The position numbers were made by a program, and so were the translations under genes. This document shows, one piece after another, positions 6,387 to 11,204 of a stretch of DNA of 11,204 nt. How positions within the stretch are numbered: the first letter of the stretch is position 1; each line of letters starts with the position of its first letter. This DNA is from JAGMES01 sp023128035 (GTDB taxonomy: Bacteria; Bacillota; Halanaerobiia; DY22613), in the NCBI GenBank assembly GCA_030627905.1, contig DAOVRZ010000138.1, positions 1-11,204 of the forward strand, read 5' to 3'. The notes beneath the pieces were generated by a model. That model was not told where the DNA came from, ran no database searches, and saw nothing but the letters and a program-made list of their open reading frames with translations.

Positions 6387-7059
6387 CAATGATCTCACCC
6401 CCTGATAGTTCTATCACCCTGTCAGCATTTTCTCTGACAAATTCTTCATCATGACTGATCACTATAAGACCAAGCCCTTGATCTTTCAATTCTTGTAAAA
6501 TTGTAGTCAACTCACCTTTTCGTTTAAAGTCAAGTCCTGTGGTTGGTTCATCTAAAATCAAAAATTCTGGTTCATTAATAAGAATGGATGCAAGAGCCAA
6601 TCTCTGTTTTTCCCCTCTACTCAGCTGAAAAGGAAAATCATCTTTAAGATCCTCTAACTTAAACAATTTCAACATATGATTAATTTTTTTTTCGATTTCT
6701 TTACCCGGATATCCTTTAAAATCCAAAACAAATCCAATCTCTTCTTTTACAGATGGAGCAAAAATTTGCCGTTCCGGTTCCTGAAAAAGATACCCTACCT
6801 TCTGACCAATCTCTCCAAGGCTCATCTTCTTAGTATCTTGACCATTAAGTAAAACTTGACCGCTAAGTGTTTTAAATATTCCTACAAGAAGTTTTCCAAG
6901 AGTAGTCTTACCACTCCCGTTTGACCCAACGATAGCTGTAAAATGATTTTTATAAAAACTTGTACTCAAATTATTAATAATCCGCTCTTCTTTAACATAG
7001 CTATAAGATATATCATTTACTTTAATAAATGGCTTATTTTTATTATAATTCTCCTTCAA
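6367..7059 (-). CDS. ecfA2: ECF transporter ATPase, second subunit
   Basis: This is a 230-aa ABC ATPase with Walker A GSNGSGKTT, Q-loop FQEPERQIF, signature LSRGEKQRLALA, Walker B FLILDEPTTGLD and switch His in ISHDEEF. The Q-loop form (FQxPExQxF) is characteristic of CbiO/EcfA proteins. It would form the heterodimeric motor with the 7043-7729 product. The start is unclear: GGGAGG lies 7 nt before an ATT and 10 nt before TTG at 7057-7059. I list the TTG; the frame is open to another TTG at 7104 with no ribosome site. It overlaps the upstream ATPase gene by 17 nt and the EcfT gene by 20 nt. All catalytic motifs are intact. Confidence 0.9.
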   Translation of the reverse strand: MKENYNKNKPFIKVNDISYSYVKEERIINNLSTSFYKNHFTAIVGSNGSGKTTLGKLLVGIFKTLSGQVLLNGQDTKKMSLGEIGQKVGYLFQEPERQIFAPSVKEEIGFVLDFKGYPGKEIEKKINHMLKLFKLEDLKDDFPFQLSRGEKQRLALASILINEPEFLILDEPTTGLDFKRKGELTTILQELKDQGLGLIVISHDEEFVRENADRVIELSGGEIIGDRSTR

Positions 7060-7729
7060 AATCTCTAATCCTCCCTTGCTGTAAAACAAGTATTCGATCA
7101 GCAATATCTAGATTATTTAGATCGTGCTCTACCATTATTACACTCTTACCAGCTTTTTTTAAATCGAGAATTACATCTTTAATCAGTTTTTTACCTGTTT
7201 TATCAATCTGTGACATAGCCTCATCGAAGATTAAAATCTCTGGTTTCAAAGTAAGTGCAGATGCTAAGGCGATAAGTTGTTTTTGTCCTCCTGAAAGATG
7301 ATGTGGACTTTTATAGCGAAATGCTTCCATACCAACAAGTTTTAAGCTTTCACTAATTCTTTTGCCAATCTCTTCACTCTCAATACATAAATTTTCCGGA
7401 CCAAAGGCCAATTCATCCTCCACAGTCGGAAAAAACAACTGAGTATCCGGATTTTGAAAAACAATTCCCACTCTAGTAGCAATAGTGGGAATTGTCATTT
7501 TAGTAGTCGAAGTCCCTTCAATTAAAACTTCTCCTGTCATCTCTCCTTGTTGTGCATTAGGGATAATCCCACTTAAACAATAGCATAAAGTACTTTTTCC
7601 ACTACCACTTAATCCAACAATAGCAACAACCTCGCCTTTATTTATTTTCAAGCTAATGTCATCAAGAATTAGTCTCTTCTGCTTGAAATAACGGAAACTT
7701 AAGTTCCTAACTTCTATAGAATAAATCAC
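7043..7729 (-). CDS. ecfA1: ECF transporter ATPase, first subunit
   Basis: This is a 228-aa ABC ATPase of the EcfA/CbiO type: Walker A GLSGSGKST, Q-loop FQNPDTQLF, signature LSGGQKQLIALA, Walker B ILIFDEAMSQID and His in VEHDLNN. The DEAMSQID region departs from the usual DEPTxGLD but keeps the catalytic Glu; EcfA1-type subunits often vary here. I chose the GTG at 7727-7729, which overlaps the preceding stop as GTGA and has GAGG just upstream, a classic coupled start; a longer frame begins at 7762 inside the neighbour. It pairs with the next ATPase to drive uptake through EcfT and the S component. The symbols for the two ATPases are assigned by order, not by a diagnostic residue. Confidence 0.9.
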   Translation of the reverse strand: MIYSIEVRNLSFRYFKQKRLILDDISLKINKGEVVAIVGLSGSGKSTLCYCLSGIIPNAQQGEMTGEVLIEGTSTTKMTIPTIATRVGIVFQNPDTQLFFPTVEDELAFGPENLCIESEEIGKRISESLKLVGMEAFRYKSPHHLSGGQKQLIALASALTLKPEILIFDEAMSQIDKTGKKLIKDVILDLKKAGKSVIMVEHDLNNLDIADRILVLQQGRIRDFEGEL

Positions 7730-8235
7730 TTTGCCTCGACCGCTGAGACAAATTTGCACCATCTCTGGCTAAATGCATCTTTACGAATAATAACCTGATA
7801 TGGCCCTGATCCACCATCTTCTTTTTTACCCAATGATTTGCCATCCTTTTCAAACACTAAATAAACATTTTCATCATCCAATACCTCTTTTACATTTAAA
7901 GCTACAGTATATCCATCAACGGCTTTAACAATAACCTTACTTTTATCACTGATATCCAAGTTTACTGCCGCAAATATATCTTTTAAAGCCACTCCACGAT
8001 AAATAACTGGTCGCGGGTCTTTTCCACTGCTTTTTATCGTAGCATCAAAATCTTCGACATTGAGTTTTAAAATCTGTTTCATATCCATCTGAATCTGCTC
8101 ATCGCCAACTTTTAAAGAGACAATAGCATTATCCTGCATCTCTTTTTTTAATGCCAGATCACCTCTGTTTAAGTAGGCAGTGACAGCAACAATTACCAAT
8201 AAAACAACTACAGCTATTAACACTTTTTTATTCAT
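7726..8235 (-). CDS. Small membrane-anchored SUOX-like domain protein
   Basis: This 169-aa protein has an N-terminal hydrophobic anchor (about residues 5-20, no lipobox Cys) and a single extracytoplasmic domain. The domain reads as a diverged Oxidored_molyb fold: VIYRGVALKDIF, then KAVDGYTVALNVKEVL, then a closing GPYQVIIRKDAFSQRWCKFV, close to the family's G-P-x-R-(L/V)-V-x-P...W-V-K ending. The position of the Mo-binding Cys appears as KSSGKDPRP, so catalysis is unlikely; a Cys near the C-terminus (RWCK) is not the usual ligand. I chose the ATG at 8233-8235; GTG at 8241 is too close to the GGGGAG site. It sits between the S component and the ATPases, the slot used by accessory subunits such as CbiN in cobalt ECF operons, so it may deliver ligand to the transporter. 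Confidence 0.75.
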   Translation of the reverse strand: MNKKVLIAVVVLLVIVAVTAYLNRGDLALKKEMQDNAIVSLKVGDEQIQMDMKQILKLNVEDFDATIKSSGKDPRPVIYRGVALKDIFAAVNLDISDKSKVIVKAVDGYTVALNVKEVLDDENVYLVFEKDGKSLGKKEDGGSGPYQVIIRKDAFSQRWCKFVSAVEAK

Positions 8236-8251
8236 TATCACTTACTCCCCT

Positions 8252-8806
8252 CTAATGCTCCAGATTAACAACATTATATCGGACTAATTGTCTGATCATA
8301 CTATATGCGATGATGCCTCCCAAACCACCTGATAAAGCCGCACTACTCAGACTTAAAATTAAAGGTAATAGTGGCAGACGGAAGAATACCAAATTAACTA
8401 AAAAAGTTCCACTTATATTGGCAGCAACCCCTGCCAAAAAGCAACACCCCGAACCACAGCCTTTACGTCCTGTAAACAATATAACAATATCTACTGCGAT
8501 TCCAGGTAAGATATATGTAAATAAGCTCAATAAACCATGAGTGCCAAATATTCCTAAAGAAAGAATGACAATCGCTTGAACAAGAGCAATTAAGGTGGCT
8601 GTACCCCGTTTACCAATGAGGCCAGCCCCTAATACCATCCACATCATATAAAACCCACCAGCAATTACTCCTCCTGGAATATATAAGGGTCCGGTAATAA
8701 TATGAGCTAGAGGTACAACAAGTGGTTTAATAGCAATACCCAAACATGCCATTAAAGCTATGATGACCAGATCAAACATTGAATACCTTGATAGCAATTT
8801 TTTCAT
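8252..8806 (-). CDS. ECF transporter substrate-binding (S) component, substrate unknown
   Basis: This 184-aa, very hydrophobic protein has about five to six membrane helices and the composition of ECF S components. Typical marks are the first helix IIALMACLGIAIKPLVVPL, the small-residue-rich GPLYIPGGVIAGGFYMMW, which in S components lines the ligand pocket, and a Gly/Ala-rich last helix. It loosely resembles the YkoE-type S components of thiamin-related transporters, but this does not fix the substrate. The loop KGCGSGCC carries three Cys in five residues, unusual for this class. GGAGG lies 8 nt before the ATG at 8804-8806; the ATG at 8821 has no ribosome site. The S, A, A and T genes are all together, so a complete transporter is encoded. 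Confidence 0.85.
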   Translation of the reverse strand: MKKLLSRYSMFDLVIIALMACLGIAIKPLVVPLAHIITGPLYIPGGVIAGGFYMMWMVLGAGLIGKRGTATLIALVQAIVILSLGIFGTHGLLSLFTYILPGIAVDIVILFTGRKGCGSGCCFLAGVAANISGTFLVNLVFFRLPLLPLILSLSSAALSGGLGGIIAYSMIRQLVRYNVVNLEH

Positions 8807-8837
8807 CTCCAGACCCTCCATTTATCTTTTGAGATAA

Positions 8838-8862
8838 AACCCCCACTTCTATAAGTGGTGGG
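8838..8862. terminator. Hairpin with T-run between two operon genes, possibly an IS200/IS605-type end
   Basis: CCCCCACTT (8840-8848) and AAGTGGTGGG (8853-8862) form a stem around a 4-nt loop. On the minus strand the hairpin is followed by TTTTAT, so it could weaken transcription from the SUOX-like gene into the S-component gene. The sequence also resembles the subterminal hairpins of IS200/IS605 elements as I remember them, so the 94-nt gap may hold a decayed element. Nothing else was recognised in the gap. Confidence 0.4.
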
Positions 8863-8900
8863 AACTGTTTTTAATCTTCAGCTTTAACTGGACGAGTTCA

Positions 8901-9977
8901 CTATTGATTCAAAGCCTCAATCTTCAACAAACCTTTAACTTTAGTACTTTTATCCAAGCCACTGAAATAACTTCTAACCCGTCCTTTATCATCTAAATAG
9001 ACAATTCCTTTTGTCATATCATCATATGAAATATCTACCGAATAACCATCATTTGCAGTTAAACGATACATGTCTGCTTTAATTAAACCAATAGTATCGA
9101 AAAGTGTAGTCATACTAATTCCTGTAATTTCATCTACAATTGTTTTATTTAAACCTTCTACACCTTTGGTCAAAGAAAATACTGCTGAATCCCCACAGTT
9201 AAAATATAGAAGATGTTTTACATACATGCCTTTTGGTAGATCAGGTGATAAAAAGAGTGGTGTATCAGTACCAGTTATTTTAATATAGCCATTAATGAAA
9301 ATGCCCTTATCCTCATTCTTTGTCAAACCATCAACAGCCTTAAGCGACACACTTCTAAAATCACCTTCCAAAGCCAGATATGTAAACAATGTCTGTATCT
9401 GAACAGCTTTATCTTCACTATCATAGTAGGTATAATCAACTGTTTCTACTTCTGCAATTGCTGTTTCTAAGAAGTTAATCTCATTGATTGAGACATTTTC
9501 TGTTTCCTTAATAATTTCAATTTTAACTAAGTTTCTAATCCAGTACATAGATCTTTCTTCAGGGATAATTACTCTTACAGGTTTTGTTTTTTCATCAAGA
9601 GGTTTCCCATTAATAGTATAAGCAAGGATGATCTGTCTGCTTTTTAAGACTTCAACTGGTACTTCGATAGAATAACCATCTCCTGCGATAAGTCTAATTG
9701 CTTCTAAATTTTTTTGGGATTTACCAAATTTGGTTAGAATATCGTGAAGAGTTGGCCCAGTAACAGAATACTTCTTCTCATGACCAGCTGAATTAACTGA
9801 TACAACGTCCACATTAACTGCTGCTAGCTCTTTTAAATCCTGAACACTTAACTCAATATCCCCATCATTAAATCCAGTAATCAAAACATTTTCCTCTGCA
9901 TATGTCGCAAAACTTAAAACTAACATCATTACTGCTACTAATAATAAAACTCTTATCCCTTTCGCTTTAACATTCAT
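8901..9977 (-). CDS. Secreted multi-domain SUOX-like (molybdopterin-binding-fold) protein
   Basis: This 358-aa protein has a clear Sec signal peptide (KAKGIR, hydrophobic core 9-24, likely cleavage after ATYA at about 27). The mature part begins with an Oxidored_molyb-like domain (about 32-150) that includes YSVTGPTLHDIL, AGDGYSIEVP and VRVIIPEERSMYWIRNLVKI. Residues 270-357 repeat the same order (EITGISMTTLFDTIGL, ANDGYSVDISYDD, GLLKIEAL), and 175-265 is probably a third, weaker unit. The Mo-ligating Cys of sulfite oxidase is replaced (VNSAGHEKKYS), so this looks like a binding or scaffold protein, not an oxidase. The ATG lies 1 nt after the previous stop, with GGGAGG inside the end of that gene. 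Most likely it binds ligand outside the cell for the ECF transporter; the ligand is unknown. Confidence 0.8.
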   Translation of the reverse strand: MNVKAKGIRVLLLVAVMMLVLSFATYAEENVLITGFNDGDIELSVQDLKELAAVNVDVVSVNSAGHEKKYSVTGPTLHDILTKFGKSQKNLEAIRLIAGDGYSIEVPVEVLKSRQIILAYTINGKPLDEKTKPVRVIIPEERSMYWIRNLVKIEIIKETENVSINEINFLETAIAEVETVDYTYYDSEDKAVQIQTLFTYLALEGDFRSVSLKAVDGLTKNEDKGIFINGYIKITGTDTPLFLSPDLPKGMYVKHLLYFNCGDSAVFSLTKGVEGLNKTIVDEITGISMTTLFDTIGLIKADMYRLTANDGYSVDISYDDMTKGIVYLDDKGRVRSYFSGLDKSTKVKGLLKIEALNQ

Positions 9978-9978
9978 T

Positions 9979-10482
9979 TTAATTTAGACCTCCCTTTATT
10001 CTTAAAAAGTTTTGTAATGATAAATTAACTCCATTTACAACCGCAGCACTGGTTTTACTTGCTCCTGTTATAGTCACAATTTCATTGGTTTTTTTCTTAA
10101 ACATTTTTACAAGAGTGAGAGTTTGGCTGGCTTCATTACCCTTAAAACGATTCAAAAACCAGTCTTCAATAACATATCCGCCATAATCCTCTGTCTCTGT
10201 GTGTTTTAATATTTCTACACTCTCTATTCTTTCTGTATCAAAATCAATAGTCACCATCATCGTAATCGTATCCACAAATCCATTAGTGGAAATTTTTTGG
10301 ATTATTTTTTGAGGTGTACCTTCACTTTTGACAAGATAGACTCGTAAGATATCCTGCTCTTCAAACTTTTTTAACCTACTGGCTGTCTCTCCCTCATCAA
10401 GTTTGTCTCGTATTTCTGCAATCTGATTATTTTGATAAAAGAAAAATCCTGAAATAGTAAAAATTACTAGCAATAGAATCAA
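9979..10482 (-). CDS. Membrane-anchored FMN-binding domain protein (RnfG/NosR-like)
   Basis: After one N-terminal membrane helix (about residues 1-16) and a short coiled stretch comes an FMN-binding domain: GFVDTITMMVTIDFDTERIE, HTETEDYGG and the C-terminal ITGASKTSAAV. The last corresponds to the ApbE flavinylation motif (S/T-G-A-T/S-x-T), with Ser where Thr is usual as FMN acceptor. Such domains carry covalently bound FMN outside the cell and pass single electrons; no ApbE transferase is in this window. The canonical start is TTG at 10480-10482, but it lies 23 nt from the GGGAGG site. An ATA at 10495-10497 is exactly 8 nt from that site and would give IKNFLLILLLV, a better anchor. It is the first gene after the leader RNA, so it sets expression of the operon. 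Confidence 0.8.
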   Translation of the reverse strand: MILLLVIFTISGFFFYQNNQIAEIRDKLDEGETASRLKKFEEQDILRVYLVKSEGTPQKIIQKISTNGFVDTITMMVTIDFDTERIESVEILKHTETEDYGGYVIEDWFLNRFKGNEASQTLTLVKMFKKKTNEIVTITGASKTSAAVVNGVNLSLQNFLRIKGGLN

Positions 10483-10524
10483 TAAAAAATTTTTTATTTT
10501 CTTTACCTCCCTTTTCTAAAAAAT

Positions 10525-10559
10525 AAAAAAACTCTTTTTCACAATGAAAAGAGTTTTTA
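10525..10559 (-). terminator. Intrinsic terminator in the operon leader
   Basis: On the minus strand AAAAACTCTTTTCA and TGAAAAAGAGTTTTT form a long stem (one bulged A, 3-nt loop) followed by TTTTATTTTTT. It sits about 30 nt before the first codon of the operon and after the folded leader RNA, so it can only act as an attenuator. Part of its 5' arm (10546-10553) can instead pair with the leader's last hairpin. Confidence 0.8.
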
Positions 10560-10609
10560 AATCTTGACAATAAAATACAACAACTAATGGACTTAAAGTC
10601 CACTATTTG

Positions 10610-10702
10610 CCTAAAGTCATGATCATCTCCTTTCCACCAGGAGGCCGGGACGTTTCCATCCAAACCCTATCGGTTTGTCACCATAGCTTATACATCCTTA
10701 GG
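10610..10702 (-). ncRNA. Structured leader RNA, candidate riboswitch (molybdenum/tungsten cofactor type suspected)
   Basis: On the minus strand a closing helix of 7 bp joins CCTAAGG (10702-10696) with CTTTAGG (10616-10610). Inside are three hairpins: CAAACC/GGTTTG (10661-10677, 5-nt loop), GGATG-GAAA-CGTCC (10648-10661, GNRA loop) and CTCC/GGAG (10627-10643). The segment between, GTCCCGGCCTCC, is GC-rich in an AT-rich leader. A multi-helix element with a GNRA loop, then a terminator, then the gene start, is the layout of a riboswitch. The context (MobB, SUOX-like domains) suggests the molybdenum-cofactor family, and parts read like it from memory, but I cannot confirm the family. Another aptamer class or a new one is possible. 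Confidence 0.55.
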
Positions 10703-10739
10703 AAAAACAAACTCGGAGAAATATGTAATTTTAACTTTA

Positions 10740-10787
10740 AAGTAATTACTTCGACAGTCTGTGGTAAAATCCTTCAAATTATTGAAG
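10740..10787. promoter_or_regulatory. Two palindromes upstream of the leader RNA; probable promoter region
   Basis: AAGTAATTACTT (10740-10751) is a perfect 12-bp palindrome, and CTTCAA/TTGAAG (10772-10787) is a 6-bp inverted repeat with a 4-nt gap. Both lie between the end of the upstream gene and the leader RNA, where the operon promoter must be. A TAAAAT (minus strand, near 10730) could be the -10 box, but no good -35 accompanies it. They may be regulator sites. Confidence 0.35.
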
Positions 10788-10815
10788 TTAGGAATAAAAC
10801 CTATATCAGACAATA

Positions 10816-11204
10816 CTAATAAGATTCTACAACTTCAACTATCTCATATTCATCTTTACCAATAAAAATTATCAAAGCTTTCTTCAAATTCTTTTTATCC
10901 ACAAACTTTTTACTGGATGAATATTCTTCAAGTTGTTTTAAACCTTCTTTTTTAATCTGCTCTAACCTGGATTTATCCTCTTTTTTAAGATATTTTAGTT
11001 CCCATAACCATTCATACTTGATATCTGGATAGCGACTATCCTTTTCTAAAAAGAGATCAATATAACCATCTTCAACCTCTCTTTCACTATAAATCTTATA
11101 AACTTCACCACTAACAAGATTGCCAAAAAGGATAATCTTAATATACTTCTCATCAAATCTCTGTAAATCTCGGTTTGATAATTGTTTTAAAATATTTTTA
11201 CTGA
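10816..11204 (-). CDS. C-terminal part of a DUF1703 PD-(D/E)XK nuclease-fold protein (AAA-ATPase family), partial
   Basis: The frame enters from the right edge (first full codon at 11202-11200) and ends at TAG 10816-10818, giving 128 residues. It contains a PD-(D/E)XK core: REVEDGYIDLFLEK supplies the acidic residue and YEWLWELKYLKK the E-x-K. A Gln- and Tyr-containing helix (GLKQLEEY) and a final IIFIGKDEYEIVEV strand follow. This is the C-terminal domain of a common protein type in anaerobic bacteria that has an AAA-ATPase domain in front; that part lies outside the window. These genes are often found in many copies and their role is unclear. It ends about 115 nt before the leader RNA; no terminator is obvious between, so read-through into the operon is possible. 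Confidence 0.8.
   Translation of the reverse strand, partial: SKNILKQLSNRDLQRFDEKYIKIILFGNLVSGEVYKIYSEREVEDGYIDLFLEKDSRYPDIKYEWLWELKYLKKEDKSRLEQIKKEGLKQLEEYSSSKKFVDKKNLKKALIIFIGKDEYEIVEVVESY

Noticed and set aside
10427..10663. A 78-codon minus-strand frame starting MDGNVPASWW across the leader
   Set aside because: It runs through the folded leader RNA, the terminator and into the FMN-binding gene in another frame; the protein has no recognisable character and no ribosome site. The RNA structure explains the region better.
10610..10702. c-di-GMP-I, TPP, FMN, cobalamin, fluoride or ydaO riboswitch
   Set aside because: The conserved core strings I remember for these classes are absent; only general architecture is shared.
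10607..10819. A 70-codon plus-strand frame opposite the leader
   Set aside because: It is the antisense of the structured leader and promoter region, has no ribosome site, and has an unlikely composition.
1..11204. CRISPR array, tRNA, rRNA or replication origin
   Set aside because: No regularly spaced repeats, no tRNA cloverleaf with TTCRA arm, no rRNA-like stretch and no DnaA-box cluster were seen on either strand.

Overview
The window is AT-rich, with strong GGAGG-type Shine-Dalgarno sites, overlapping genes, an ECF-type vitamin/cofactor transporter and a MobB-like protein. This fits a low-GC anaerobic Bacillota, possibly Halanaerobiales or a related clostridial lineage. That assignment comes from gene content and style, not from a marker gene. 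Almost everything is on the minus strand, so genes are described from high to low coordinates.

Layout. (a) 10816-11204: C-terminal end of a DUF1703-type PD-(D/E)XK protein that continues off the right edge. (b) 10497-10790: a leader with palindromic sites, a compact multi-hairpin RNA (10610-10702) and an intrinsic terminator just upstream of the first gene. This is the layout of a riboswitch controlling transcription. (c) 1616-10497: a tightly packed operon of eleven genes. In order they are: FMN-binding membrane-anchored protein; secreted multi-domain SUOX-like (molybdopterin-binding-fold) protein; ECF S component; small membrane-anchored SUOX-like protein; EcfA; second EcfA; EcfT; a second multi-domain SUOX-like protein without a signal peptide; a membrane-anchored SUOX-like/alkaline-phosphatase-superfamily fusion; MobB-like GTPase with a Cys cluster; and a small kinase-fold protein. 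(d) 1371-1609: a plus-strand unit with promoter, a short Cys-rich ORF carrying an in-frame amber codon, and a 27-bp perfect-stem hairpin. (e) 600-1226: a conserved protein of unknown function. (f) 369-467 and 107-310: two tiny hydrophobic genes with strong ribosome sites; the second runs into sequence (about 1-136) that looks like the 5' end of a group II intron, the rest of which lies off the left edge.

How it may work together. My main hypothesis is that the operon is an extracytoplasmic capture, processing and uptake route for a pterin or dinucleotide-type cofactor. SUOX-like domains would bind the ligand outside the cell, the AP-superfamily domain would cleave a phosphoester or pyrophosphate, the ECF complex would import the product, and the kinase-fold protein and MobB would re-activate it inside. 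The FMN-binding protein adds a redox element, and the leader RNA could sense the cofactor. Gene identities are mostly well supported; the substrate is inference.
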